Part shown: positions 44,491 to 53,408 of the stretch, in pieces
Layout of the letters: every line of letters starts with the position of its first letter
How positions within the stretch are numbered: position 1 is the first letter of the stretch
Origin: Tolypothrix sp. PCC 7910
Lineage (GTDB): Bacteria > Cyanobacteriota > Cyanobacteriia > Cyanobacteriales > Nostocaceae
DNA length: 64,000 nucleotides
Direction: 5' to 3'
NCBI RefSeq assembly: GCF_011769525.1
Contig: NZ_CP050440.1
Span: 3,163,501-3,227,500, forward strand
The notes under the pieces: model-generated
What the model was told of the DNA's origin: nothing
Databases searched by the model: none
What the model saw: the letters and a program-made list of their open reading frames with translations, nothing else
Program-made: the position numbers and the translations under genes

Positions 44491-45672
44491 TTATTCCTGT
44501 GACAAACGTTTAACCGCTTCACCCCCTAATAGTTGATGTGCTTGTTTTAAAATTTGGGGGATTTTATATGCTTGAGGACTATGAGCAAGACATGAGCGTA
44601 AGTCTAGTTCGTCTATTTTGTCGGCTTTGTTGCCAGGAAACCAGTGACTAGCATTGCCTAGTAGGTTGTAGCGCATTTTGGCGTAGTCAATCATATCGTA
44701 GGCGATCGCTAAATTCCACAGCCACAATATGATTTGCATATTCACTTGTCCCGGTGTTTGCTCAAAGCTGGGCAAATTTACGCGCCAGGTTTTCACCCAG
44801 TCTTCTCCTAAAGTGGCGATCGCTTCTGCTTCTAATCGGGCAATGATTGGCGGTAAAATTTCATCGGCTCTGTCTAGCAAGTCTAGGGTTTTCAGGTGTT
44901 CGTCAAAGTCTTGGGGTTTGGATGCACCTAAGCTGAGGGTATGTACCTGGGAATGACTGAGACAAAATAAATCGTTAAACACCATCGGACTCAAAGGCGC
45001 GCACAAATCCACTAATTTTTGCGGTGGGTTGTAAAGCTTTCCGCCTTTATCAGATGGGCTAATAATAAATACTCCCATATCGTGCTTAGTTGCTGCGGCA
45101 ATTGCAGGCCAATTCCATTGATTAATGTAGTACCAATGCAGATTCACATAATCAAATTGATTGGTATTTATGGCTTCTACAATTACATCTGTAGCGCCGT
45201 GGGTAGAAAAGCCAATAAATCGCACTTTTCCTTCAGCTTGTAACTGTTTTGCTACTTCTAAACAGCCACCAGGACGGATGCTATGGTGCAAAGACTCAGC
45301 ATGATTAATGCCATGTAATCCTAGTAAATCAACATAATCTAGTTGCAGATAGTTTAGCGATCGCTCAAATGTCTCTCTAAATTCTTTAGGATCTGCAACA
45401 GGGATAACTTTTGTCTGCACAATCAATTTTTCGCGGGGAAACTTGGGTAATATTTGCCCCAATTGCATTTCCGAAGTGCCATAACCACGGGCAGTTTCGA
45501 TATGATTAATGCCTAAATCTAGCGCCCGGCGAATCGTCGCTTCCAGATTATCCTGCTTATCCTGGGGAATTTCTGCAGGCGAAACATCCTGCCATTTGAA
45601 CTGGTATCTCATCCCACCGCAGGAAAATACCGGGATTTGTAATTCTGTGCGTCCAAATCTTCTGTATAGCAT
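44491..45672 (-). CDS. Aldo/keto reductase
   Basis: 393 residues. An AKR barrel (about 1-270) carries the expected catalytic residues: Tyr in [12 protein letters not shown], Lys in LIVQTKVIP and His in LLGLHGINH; a Ser/Asn cofactor-binding region follows ([13 protein letters not shown]). It reduces carbonyl substrates with NAD(P)H. The C-terminal about 110 residues (from [10 protein letters not shown]) are an extension found in the Fe-S-associated AKR subfamily, but the usual Cys cluster is absent. The substrate is unknown. Both flanks are repeats and no operon is evident. Confidence 0.85.
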   Translation of the reverse strand: MLYRRFGRTELQIPVFSCGGMRYQFKWQDVSPAEIPQDKQDNLEATIRRALDLGINHIETARGYGTSEMQLGQILPKFPREKLIVQTKVIPVADPKEFRETFERSLNYLQLDYVDLLGLHGINHAESLHHSIRPGGCLEVAKQLQAEGKVRFIGFSTHGATDVIVEAINTNQFDYVNLHWYYINQWNWPAIAAATKHDMGVFIISPSDKGGKLYNPPQKLVDLCAPLSPMVFNDLFCLSHSQVHTLSLGASKPQDFDEHLKTLDLLDRADEILPPIIARLEAEAIATLGEDWVKTWRVNLPSFEQTPGQVNMQIILWLWNLAIAYDMIDYAKMRYNLLGNASHWFPGNKADKIDELDLRSCLAHSPQAYKIPQILKQAHQLLGGEAVKRLSQE

Positions 45673-45788
45673 TGATGATAGGGGAAAGGGGGAATGGGGA
45701 AGGGGGACAGAAAGAAGTTTACAGCAGTTTTTAGGGATTTATATCCCACGTGGATGTGTGTATTTCTGCTACTTGAAAATTTTTAAAT

Positions 45789-47261
45789 TCACTCTTTCGC
45801 CTTTTTTCTGTGAAAACATTGCCAGATTTTATCGCTTACCAGAATTAATAAGCCTACTGCTAAACCAAAAAGTAAGCTGTAAGCAATTGATAAGGTAAAG
45901 CGGTTAATTGCTGGAGTTTTAACAATAGTGAGCAAGCGATCGCTTGGCAATAAAGTGTAACTGGATGCCATTATTCCACCTGCGCCGATGCCAGTACCTA
46001 CGGCTAAAATGGTAATTTGCAAATTGCGATCACTCTTTTCTTTCTTATTTTCGGCTAGGCGATCGCTTTTGGTTCTGTCTATCTCTACTCGGCCGCGAAT
46101 TGAGGCGATCGCTTTGTCGAGTAAGCTCGAACCATGTGTAAAATAGCCGAGTTCGGCTTTAATCTGTTCTTGGAAGTCGGGACAGTTTTCTAAGCTAAAT
46201 TTTTCTAAAAAGCTGATATCTTCATCTTTAACTATGCCGCGAATTTGTTGTAGTCTATCGGCATAATTGCGCCCATTAATGGCAATAGTGTTTTGATATG
46301 CTTCGAGATATCGCAGCAAGTTGGCATAGTCTAGCGCCATTTTGGGCAGGGTTTTTAATTTATCGCTGAATGATTCTAATTGCTCATCAGTTAATATTTT
46401 ATCATCATTCAACTGCTGTAAATTATTAATTTCTTTCTCAATTTTTGCATAATATTTATTTGTATCTTCGTAGACTTCGCGGCTTTTTTGGAAAGCTTTG
46501 ACGACTTTAGCGCGGAAGAAAAATAAATCTAATAGCTGTTCTTGATAAATATTAAAGTTTTCATCGGCTTCGGTGTCTTGGAAGAACCAAACTAAAATAT
46601 GGCGGTAATTTGTGAGTTGACTAAAAAGACCATATTCAAAAATTGGGTTATTAAATAAAGTGGCTGAACAGGAAAATGGGGGAATTGGGTAATTGTTGGG
46701 AAAGAATGCTTTGAGACAATCATCAGCTAGATTTTTTAAGGCTTTTTGGTCTTGGGGGTCTTGTTCTGATGACAACCAAGCCGTAATAATTAAAGTTTCA
46801 CCGAGAAAGTTGCTGCCTGTTAACAGTAAACAATTATCGGGATTTAGCTGGCGGAGAATTTGAATTTCTACATCTTCAGTGCGCTGATCATTTTCATCAG
46901 TTTCAGGGCGGCGAAAATTTAGCCACAAGCCATAACTATCATAAACTCTCAGGGGATAGGCAAACCCTTTGATTAATAGCGAGTTTGACTGACTGTCTAC
47001 TATGATTTCCCCAGCGAGAGGGGCTAATTCCATCTGTTTATCATCTTTGATTAAACCAACAGTAGGATTATCCGGCTCTTTTTCTAAGTCCAGCGATTGC
47101 ATCAAATCGAATTTTTGCTGCCAGATTTTGTGGATGATTTGATTACATTGTTCCCACAGCCAATGTTTATCCTTAACATCTGCATCATTGCCAGATTCGG
47201 CGCTATGTTGCAGAGAAAAGGCGAATAAATGTACATTGGGCGCGTAGACTTTAGGAATCAT
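45789..47261 (-). CDS. CATRA-like conflict-system protein with two C-terminal membrane helices
   Basis: 490 residues. The N-terminal half (about 1-240) is a mixed alpha/beta domain without known motifs (VHLFAFSLQHS, NCLLLTGSNFLGETLIITAWLS). The second half is helical and coiled-coil-like (about 240-400), then two membrane helices (about 415-438 and 455-478) and a basic tail (HRKKAKE). No GMN motif, so not CorA despite a similar topology. It is the last gene of a minus-strand set after a TPR-CHAT gene and a small protein. This trio matches what I recall of the predicted CATRA (caspase and TPR repeat associated) conflict systems, where this member would be the membrane effector. Naming rests on memory and context, not on a search. 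Confidence 0.6.
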   Translation of the reverse strand: MIPKVYAPNVHLFAFSLQHSAESGNDADVKDKHWLWEQCNQIIHKIWQQKFDLMQSLDLEKEPDNPTVGLIKDDKQMELAPLAGEIIVDSQSNSLLIKGFAYPLRVYDSYGLWLNFRRPETDENDQRTEDVEIQILRQLNPDNCLLLTGSNFLGETLIITAWLSSEQDPQDQKALKNLADDCLKAFFPNNYPIPPFSCSATLFNNPIFEYGLFSQLTNYRHILVWFFQDTEADENFNIYQEQLLDLFFFRAKVVKAFQKSREVYEDTNKYYAKIEKEINNLQQLNDDKILTDEQLESFSDKLKTLPKMALDYANLLRYLEAYQNTIAINGRNYADRLQQIRGIVKDEDISFLEKFSLENCPDFQEQIKAELGYFTHGSSLLDKAIASIRGRVEIDRTKSDRLAENKKEKSDRNLQITILAVGTGIGAGGIMASSYTLLPSDRLLTIVKTPAINRFTLSIAYSLLFGLAVGLLILVSDKIWQCFHRKKAKE

Positions 47262-47319
47262 TTAAACACTGCTTGGTTCAGGATTTTTAACTCGGAATTG
47301 GGTTTGGTAAAAGGTGAAA

Positions 47320-47385
47320 GGGTAAAGGTAAAAGGTTTTTTATTTCCCCCCTTCCCCCTTCCCCCTTCCCCTTTTACCCTTACCC
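47320..47385. repeat. CTTCCCC heptamer tract inside the putative conflict operon
   Basis: CCCCCTTCCCCCTTCCCCC-type heptamers fill most of the 139-bp gap between the small-protein gene and the membrane-protein gene. The complementary-looking GGTAAAAGG units lie on its left. Confidence 0.8.
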
Positions 47386-47400
47386 AAAAAGTATTGAACT

Positions 47401-47757
47401 TCATTTTGGCTTAGTTTCTGTTGTCGCTTCTGCCTGGGGTGGATTTTGCCGCTCATCAATAATACGCTGATAATCTGGGAATTGATTGATTAAGGTTCCT
47501 TCTTGGTTTGCGGGATTGCGTTTTTTAATAGTAATTTCTCTAGCAGTAAATAGCACAGCATCTCTGATATCTGGATATTGCTTATACCAAGCGATAATGG
47601 CATCAGATGCGACTGAGAGAGGTTGATTTTCTAATTCTTTCAGAGTTTGCTTGATTGTTGATAAATCGGCTTGGCTTTGTGGATCAAAAACAAATCCTTG
47701 TTCTTTGACGACTTGCAAAAAAGCCTCAACAATATTCTTATCTTCATCTGTTGCCAT
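47401..47757 (-). CDS. Small acidic protein, putative CATRA-associated partner
   Basis: 118 residues from the ATG at 47757, supported by GGAGG 7 nt upstream (an in-frame TTG at 47775 also opens it). Predominantly helical: DKNIVEAFLQVVKEQGF, LSTIKQTLKELENQPL, DAIIAWYKQYPDIRDAVLFTA; a polar C-terminal tail (DERQNPPQAEATTETKPK). No catalytic motif. Its position between the TPR-CHAT and membrane-protein genes fits the small third component of CATRA-type systems as I remember them, perhaps a regulator of the protease or of the membrane protein. Soluble, cytoplasmic. Confidence 0.6.
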   Translation of the reverse strand: MATDEDKNIVEAFLQVVKEQGFVFDPQSQADLSTIKQTLKELENQPLSVASDAIIAWYKQYPDIRDAVLFTAREITIKKRNPANQEGTLINQFPDYQRIIDERQNPPQAEATTETKPK

Positions 47758-47798
47758 AACTGTTACCTCCACCAAGATTTATATTTTAAATTTGAATC

Positions 47799-47885
47799 GT
47801 AGGGTGTGTTACGCCGCAGGCTAACGCACCGCCTTCACCCAATAACATAATTAGTGCGTTACGCTGTCGCGGTAACGCACCCTAC
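47799..47885. repeat. Inverted-repeat element (GTAGGGTGCGTTAC family) inside the putative operon
   Basis: Arms GTAGGGTGTGTTAC (47799-47812) and GTAACGCACCCTAC (47872-47885) bound an 87-bp element with further internal TAACGCACC/GTGCGTTA pairs. It occupies nearly the whole gap between the CHAT stop and the ribosome binding site of the small-protein gene. Confidence 0.85.
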
Positions 47886-47892
47886 CGAGAGT

Positions 47893-50800
47893 TTAATGTC
47901 CAATGGCGCAAAAGCCAGCCCAAGCCGCAGGTTTACCAAAGGGTTTATAGTTGGGATTTGCAGATTCATAGTGTCTAATTAACCGATTCACAATTGTTTG
48001 CTTATTTTCTTCGCTGATATTTGGGTGTTGTTCTGTCCACTTAATTAAATCGGGTTGGGTAGCGTGGCGTAACCAAGATTGGGCTGCACACAAAGCTTGG
48101 GCAACGGGGAGAGATGGCAGATTGTCGTAAAATCGAATCATTAATAAAGCTGTGACAAAGTCATCTACTGACCACAGGCTACTGACTACGCTAGAACTGC
48201 CGGCTTTGAGGAAGCCACTCGGTAAACCAATATATTCATCGCTGGTGCTGAAGGGGTTGGTGAGTGCAGTTTCGCAAGCGGAAAGGGTGACGAGGCGGCA
48301 TTCTGGTAAGTTGAGATTAAAAATATCTGGTAGGGTGAGGCATTTTTCTAAGTCAATGGTGTTACCATCTGCTAATCTTCGCTCGCGTTGCAGAGAATTA
48401 GCATCGTCACTCATGGCGGAAGGGCTGAAATCAGCTAGGGCGATCGCAGAATTTATCGGTAATTCAATATCAAAATAGCCGTGACAAGAAAAGTGAACTA
48501 CTTGCACATCACGAAAACTATCAACGGTTTGTAATAAAGCTGATTTGGTGGCTTGGGCTTTTTGTAAAACCCTTGTGGGATGAAAATGTCGCCGAATTGT
48601 TTCCACTTCCAGATTTGTATAAATTAGGTTGTCGTTGGGGTCTTGAATGGCGAATAAACTTGATTGTGGTTGATATTCCCGTTTTTTGGCAAACTTCAAC
48701 AGCTGACAACTAGGTGCATATCTCACACCAAGGGGGAATTTGTCTAAGAGATAATTCTCTCCCGCTAGGGGTAAAGCGTGAAGCGGTAATAAATGTAGGA
48801 AGCGATGGGGAACGAGAATTAAAGCTTGGCAGGTTTCGGGAACTAAAGCGAGAACATCATTAATATGTAGGATATCTGCTAATTCCTGAAGTTTTGCAGC
48901 TAGCTGATATCGCCACCGGGGTTTTTGGGAGTTGTAAGTGTTTAGATATTCATTTGACCAATCATATAAAGCTTGTAAATCTTCAGCTGTTGATTGCCAT
49001 ATTTGGGGTGATTGGTTTTGGCGGGTGATGATGAAAGCCCGGAAGCAATCATTAAATAGATACCATTGCACAATAGCGGTGTGGTTATCTAACAGCTTGG
49101 GAATTTCCGCAAACTCAATTTGTTTACCAGTCACCTGTTCAATTAACTCTTTGCGTTGTTGACGCAGTTGGTTAAGCTGTGTTGGTTCTGAGTTTTCTGT
49201 GGCTGCTAGACGGCGCTTTTCTGTGGCAATTTCTTGTTCTAGCTGTTGCAGTTGTGGTGAACTTTGATTTACCAGCAGTTCCAGCAAGTTACGGGTTTTG
49301 CTGCGTTCAATATATTCCACCGCCTGGTCGGAGTATTCTAACTTTAAACAAACTTCCACCATGCGGCGATAAAGTGTATTCCATTCCTCCGCCAGTATTT
49401 GTTTGACATCATCGCCAGAGACAATTTCACCCCGCAGGAATTCTACAGTGTTAATGGCAGATTTAAAAATGTCGTAAGCATCTGCAAAGCGTTCCGCATC
49501 TATATAAGCCAAGCCCAAATTGTAGGCAGTATTGGCATGGTTTTGAGGCAAAGCCTCGCGGGTGCGAACTAATAAAGCCTGTTGGTAGGATTGGATGGCG
49601 AGTTCTAAATTCTCTGCTTTCTTCCCTTTGATGCGGTTAGAGTAAGCAGCGCCCAGGTTGTTTTGCGTCATTGCCCAATCGATGGGAAAGCGCTCGCGGG
49701 TGGCTTCTAATAAAGCGGCTTGGTAGGATTGGATGGCGAGTTCTAAATTCTCTACCTTCTCCCCTTTGATGCGGTTAGAGTAAGCAGCGCCCAGGTTGTT
49801 TTGCGTCATTGCCCAATCGATGGGAAAGCGATCGCGGGTGTATTCTAACAAAGCGGCTTGATAGGATTGGATAGCGAGTTCTAAATTCTTTGCCTTCTCC
49901 CCTTGGATGCGGTCATAGTAAGCAGCGCCCAGGTTGTTTTGTGTTCTTGCCCATTCGATGGGAAAACGATCACGGGTGAATTCTAATAAAGCGGCTTGGT
50001 TGCATTGGATGGCGAGTTCTAAATTCTCTGCCTTCTCTCCTTTGATGCGGTCAGAGTAAGCTGCGCCCAGGTTGTTTTGCGTTCTTGCCCATTCAATGGG
50101 AAAGCGATCGCGGGTAAATTCTAATAAAGCCTGTTGGTTGTATTGGATGGCGAGTTCTAAATTCTCTGCCTTCTCCCCTTGGATGCGGTCATAGTAAGTT
50201 GCGCCCAGGTTGTTTTGTGTGGTTGCCCATTCGTAAGGAAAGCGATCGCGGGTGAATTCTAATAAAGCCTGTTGGTTGTATTGGATGGCGAGTTCTAAAT
50301 TCTCTGCCTTCTCCCCTTTGATGCGGTTAGAGTAAGCATTACCCAGATTGTTTTGAGTCATTGCCCATTCGGAAGGAAAGCGATCGCGGGTGCGAATTAA
50401 TAAAGCGGCTTGGTAGGATTGGATGGCGAGTTCTAAATTTTCTGCCTTCTCCCCTTTGATGCGGTTAGAGTAAGCATTGCCCAAGTTGTTTTGCGTCATT
50501 GCCCATTTGTCAGGAAAGCGATCGCGGGTGTATTCTAATAAAGCGACTTGGTAGGATTGGATAGCTAGTTCTAAATTCTCTGCCTTCTCCCCCTTGATGC
50601 GGTTAGAGTAAGCATTGCCCAAGTTGTTTTGCGTCATTGCCCATTCATAAGGAAAGCGATCGCGGGTGCGAACTAATAAAGCCTGTTGGTAGGATTGAAT
50701 CGCTAGTTCTAAATTCTCTGCCTTCTCCCCTTTGATGCATTCCCAGTAAGCATTGCCCAGGTTGTTTTGCGTCATTGCCCATTCATAAGGAAAGCGATCG

Positions 50801-51339
50801 CGGGTGTGAACTAATAAAGCTTGTTGGTTGTATTGGATGGCGAGTTCTAAATTCTCTGCCTTTTCCCCTTTGATGCGGTTTCTGTAAGCTTCGCCCAGGT
50901 TGTTTTGCGTTGTTGCCCATTCGTAAGGAAAGCTATCCTGGGTAAAAACTGTGAGGGCGATTTCATAACCTGTAATGGCAATTTCCAGATTATTCGCCCG
51001 ATTCCCTAAGGGAAAGTCCTGCAACTGAATACTAAAATTGCCTATAACACTTGCAATTCCTTGTGCTTGTTCTATCTCTAAGTTGGCCAGAGTTGCCGTT
51101 GCCCAGTTGCGTAAAACTTCAGCAAATGCCATATCCAGCAGTTCATGCTTGGCTTGCAGCAGTGGGTGAATCACTTCAGCATTGCCCTTGCTTTCGTATG
51201 TCGCTTTGAGTACCTGCAATAAAAATTCAAGTCGGGGGTTAGAGATAGGGTTTTTCGGCGCTTCGTTATTTGGGGATGAGGATAATCCAAGCTTTGCGGC
51301 TATTTTACGGCTAATTCTTTGGAAGAAATTCCCCAGCAT
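47893..51339 (-). CDS. Large TPR-CHAT protease with ten 46-residue repeats, putative CATRA system
   Basis: 1148 residues, cytoplasmic (no signal). After an N-terminal helical part (1-125) come ten near-identical 46-residue TPR-like repeats (about 130-590; consensus NNLGNAYSNRIKGEKAENLELAIQ split over the unit), then conventional TPRs and a helical linker, and the CHAT domain (about 790-1148). The peptidase dyad is intact: His953 in VVHFSCHG and Cys1022 in LSACETALT. Order in the operon: this gene, a 118-residue protein, a 490-residue two-TM protein. By analogy with predicted conflict systems the repeats would sense a trigger and the CHAT domain cleave a partner, possibly unleashing the membrane protein; this is inference. 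Repeat number is likely to vary between strains because the 138-bp DNA units are so similar. Confidence 0.85.
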   Translation of the reverse strand: MLGNFFQRISRKIAAKLGLSSSPNNEAPKNPISNPRLEFLLQVLKATYESKGNAEVIHPLLQAKHELLDMAFAEVLRNWATATLANLEIEQAQGIASVIGNFSIQLQDFPLGNRANNLEIAITGYEIALTVFTQDSFPYEWATTQNNLGEAYRNRIKGEKAENLELAIQYNQQALLVHTRDRFPYEWAMTQNNLGNAYWECIKGEKAENLELAIQSYQQALLVRTRDRFPYEWAMTQNNLGNAYSNRIKGEKAENLELAIQSYQVALLEYTRDRFPDKWAMTQNNLGNAYSNRIKGEKAENLELAIQSYQAALLIRTRDRFPSEWAMTQNNLGNAYSNRIKGEKAENLELAIQYNQQALLEFTRDRFPYEWATTQNNLGATYYDRIQGEKAENLELAIQYNQQALLEFTRDRFPIEWARTQNNLGAAYSDRIKGEKAENLELAIQCNQAALLEFTRDRFPIEWARTQNNLGAAYYDRIQGEKAKNLELAIQSYQAALLEYTRDRFPIDWAMTQNNLGAAYSNRIKGEKVENLELAIQSYQAALLEATRERFPIDWAMTQNNLGAAYSNRIKGKKAENLELAIQSYQQALLVRTREALPQNHANTAYNLGLAYIDAERFADAYDIFKSAINTVEFLRGEIVSGDDVKQILAEEWNTLYRRMVEVCLKLEYSDQAVEYIERSKTRNLLELLVNQSSPQLQQLEQEIATEKRRLAATENSEPTQLNQLRQQRKELIEQVTGKQIEFAEIPKLLDNHTAIVQWYLFNDCFRAFIITRQNQSPQIWQSTAEDLQALYDWSNEYLNTYNSQKPRWRYQLAAKLQELADILHINDVLALVPETCQALILVPHRFLHLLPLHALPLAGENYLLDKFPLGVRYAPSCQLLKFAKKREYQPQSSLFAIQDPNDNLIYTNLEVETIRRHFHPTRVLQKAQATKSALLQTVDSFRDVQVVHFSCHGYFDIELPINSAIALADFSPSAMSDDANSLQRERRLADGNTIDLEKCLTLPDIFNLNLPECRLVTLSACETALTNPFSTSDEYIGLPSGFLKAGSSSVVSSLWSVDDFVTALLMIRFYDNLPSLPVAQALCAAQSWLRHATQPDLIKWTEQHPNISEENKQTIVNRLIRHYESANPNYKPFGKPAAWAGFCAIGH
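49600..50925 (-). repeat. About ten tandem 138-bp units coding the TPR array
   Basis: Landmarks such as GATGCGGTTAGAGTAAGCA and TTCTAAATTCTCTGCCTTCT recur every 138 bp inside the large CHAT gene. Several adjacent units differ by only a few bases, which suggests recent expansion or gene conversion. Confidence 0.9.
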
Positions 51340-51424
51340 TAGTTTTTACCCTATCTTGCTGCACTTTACGTATTTATATATATTATTCAATCTAATTCGT
51401 AATTAAAGGACTTTCAGAAATTGA

Positions 51425-51550
51425 TAGGACTTACGCAACACCGTGTCATTGCGATCAAAACAAAGTGTAGGGAAGCAATCCCAGCGTCAGGGAAGATTAC
51501 TTTGCGATCGCTCGTAATGACGGAGTTACGTTATTTTTGCGTAAATCCTA
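51425..51550. mobile_element. MITE-like element with TAGGACTTACGCAA ends
   Basis: TAGGACTTACGCAA (51425-51438) and TTGCGTAAATCCTA (51537-51550) are 13/14 complementary. The 126-bp element includes an inner GTCATTGCGA ... TCGTAATGAC inverted pair. Same family as the element at 34157-34346; no coding capacity. Confidence 0.75.
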
Positions 51551-51557
51551 TTAGATT

Positions 51558-51830
51558 AATGAGGTTATTTTCCTCGTGAATGAGGCTCGGAAGCTCATTA
51601 ATGAGGTTATTTTCCTCGTGAATGAGGCTCGGAAGCTCATTAATGAGGTTATTTTCCTCGTGAATGAGGCTCAGAAGCTCGTGAATGAGGTTATTTTCCT
51701 CGTGAACGAGGCTCGGAAGCTCGTGAATGAGGTTATTTTCCTCGTGAACGAGGCTCAGAAGCTCATTAATGAGGTTATTTTCCTCGTGAACGAGGCTCGG
51801 AAGCTCGTGAATGAGGTTATTTTCCTCGTT
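51558..51830. repeat. 13 x 21-bp tandem array (alternating two unit types)
   Basis: Units start AATGAGG or AACGAGG and end CTCATT or CTCGTG; the middle alternates between CTCGGAAG/CTCAGAAG and TTATTTTC, so the apparent period is 42 bp. On the plus strand a GTG at 51576 opens a frame through the array into a 14-residue repeat (NEARKLINEVIFLV, six times) with heptad-like spacing. There is no clear ribosome binding site, so a coding role is unproven. Unit junctions form palindromes such as CTCATTAATGAG. Confidence 0.9.
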
Positions 51831-52423
51831 AAACAGTAAATATACTGAAGAAAATGTTTGAAAAGTCCTCTAGTTGGTAGCAAAAAGTTTGAGATCCCCT
51901 ATTATCTCAGCTACTTTGTACCGTCTTGGGAATCACGAAGGGCGCAGTCATCCCGGCTGGGAATGAATGATGGTGCTGTTGGTCAATTAATTGAGGGGTA
52001 TAACCCCCATCACTAAAACCTTCGCTTTGTGTCGTTCTCCCGCCCTGCAATGAATTGCGGGCTAATAGACAAAGTGCGTTCAAACGCACTGAAAATATCA
52101 ATTGATGAGTCAAACCCCCCAGTTGATTCGCCAACAGTCGTCATGAACTGCGTACACCAGCACGCATGAAAATATCTCTTTCCAGTCAACTGTCATCCGT
52201 CAACACTATTTACAAGCAGTATCATGAATTCCCAGGCTAATAAATAAAGTCTACTGAAGTAGACTCAGCTACATCCAAATATTTCAGTCCACTTGAGTGG
52301 ACTTAGACTATTAGCCCAGAACTGAAGTTCAGGGCGGGATAACGTTAGTGCGATTCACTTTTCCAGCAACCTCAAAGCGATCGCTTTATTGCAAAATAAT
52401 ACTTACTGAGTAAACATCAGCCC
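51831..52423. other. Intergenic region before the Rpn-type nuclease gene
   Basis: Non-coding in my reading. It contains two related hairpin repeat modules (52042-52090 and 52248-52340, separate entry). Confidence 0.5.
52042..52340. repeat. Pair of inverted hairpin-repeat modules
   Basis: The left module has GCCCTGCAATGAATTGCGGGC, then TAATAG and AGTGCGTT-CA-AACGCACT (52073-52090). The right one has AGTCTAC-TGAA-GTAGACT (52248-52265), AGTCCAC-TTGA-GTGGACT (52286-52303), CTATTAGCCC and AACTGAAGTT. In opposite orientation both share gggctaatag next to a GC-rich hairpin. A dispersed non-coding repeat family. Confidence 0.7.
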
Positions 52424-53272
52424 TTGAGTTACGATAACACCTGCAAATACCTCGCAGAAAACTACCCAGCCGATTTTGCCAGATGGCTACTTGCATCTGA
52501 AACTTCCGATATCCAAGTACTTAAAACCGAACTAACTCTGGAACCGATTCGCGCTGATTCTGTTACCTTTCTGCAAATCGCCAATCAAATTCTGCATTTA
52601 GAGTTTCAAACTTCACCCAAATCCACACCACCCCTTGACTTTAGGATGCTGGATTACTACACCAGATTAAAGCGTCAATATTGGTGTGATATTCAGCAGG
52701 TGCTAATTTTTCTGCAATTCACATCTTCAGAAATTGCTTATCAAACTCAATATGTAAACACCAACACCATACATAAATACCGCGTCATTCGCCTCTGGGA
52801 AGAAGATCCCACACCTTTGCTAGCTAACCCCGCACTTTTACCCCTGGCGACATTAGCGCAAAGTAACTCACCAGAAGACTTATTACAGCAAGTAGCGACT
52901 GCTGTAGATATGATTGAAGAAACAGATGAGCGACAGAATATATCAGCTTGCGTACAAGTTCTAGCTGGTTTGCGGTTTGACAAAAGTTTAATTACACAGC
53001 TTTTTCGAGAGGATATTATGCAAGAATCTGTGATTTACCAAGATATTTTGCAGAAGGGATTACAACAGGGAGAAGAACGAGGAAAGAAACAAGAGGCGTT
53101 ACAACTGGTTCTGCGTCAATTGACACGCCGATTAGGTGCAGTTGAGCCACAAACAGAACAGCAGATTCGCGCTTTAGCGATCGCTCAACTAGAAGATTTA
53201 GCCGAAGCGTTGTTAGATTTCACTAGCCAAGCAGATTTAGCCAATTACCTCACAAATATTTCCCCAGCTTAA
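52424..53272 (+). CDS. Rpn-family (PD-(D/E)XK) recombination-promoting nuclease with DUF4351
   Basis: 282 residues from a TTG start; homologues begin just like this (M-x-YDN-x-CKYLAE). The nuclease-like core (about 30-190) shows ADSVTFL, LHLEFQTSP, FRMLDYYTRL and QVLIFLQF, consistent with the D...ExQ... pattern of Rpn/transposase_31 proteins. A charged linker (GLQQGEERGKKQEALQL) leads to the C-terminal DUF4351 helix bundle (LRQLTRRLGAVEPQTEQQIRAL to FTSQADLANYL). These are common, multicopy and horizontally mobile in cyanobacteria. DNA cleavage promoting recombination is known for E. coli RpnA; here it is inferred. Surrounded by repeats. Confidence 0.85.
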   Translation: MSYDNTCKYLAENYPADFARWLLASETSDIQVLKTELTLEPIRADSVTFLQIANQILHLEFQTSPKSTPPLDFRMLDYYTRLKRQYWCDIQQVLIFLQFTSSEIAYQTQYVNTNTIHKYRVIRLWEEDPTPLLANPALLPLATLAQSNSPEDLLQQVATAVDMIEETDERQNISACVQVLAGLRFDKSLITQLFREDIMQESVIYQDILQKGLQQGEERGKKQEALQLVLRQLTRRLGAVEPQTEQQIRALAIAQLEDLAEALLDFTSQADLANYLTNISPA

Positions 53273-53346
53273 CCAGATACAGGAAAGCGATCGCCTGAAT
53301 AATTGAGCAAGCTCAGATTACAGCAAACAGAACATTATAACTGTAG

Positions 53347-53402
53347 GGGCACGGCATCCATAATCTTGTGGTACAGACAATAATATGACTGGTGCCGTGC
53401 CC
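53347..53402. repeat. Inverted repeat GGGCACGGCA ... TGCCGTGCCC
   Basis: Ten-base arms at 53347-53356 and 53393-53402 flank a 36-nt loop between the nuclease gene and the convergent ABC transporter gene; possibly a bidirectional terminator or a dispersed repeat. Confidence 0.65.
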
Positions 53403-53408
53403 TTGCTC

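Noticed and set aside
45789-47261. CorA-type Mg2+ transporter
   Set aside because: Topology (long helical part, two C-terminal helices, basic tail) is similar, but the GMN motif is absent and the gene context is a CHAT system.
51907-52134. 75-codon minus-strand open frame
   Set aside because: It runs through the hairpin-repeat module and has no family resemblance or ribosome binding site.
52042-52340. Ends of an IS200/IS605 or TnpB element
   Set aside because: Hairpins are suggestive, but there is no transposase or TnpB gene between or next to them; recorded as dispersed hairpin repeats.
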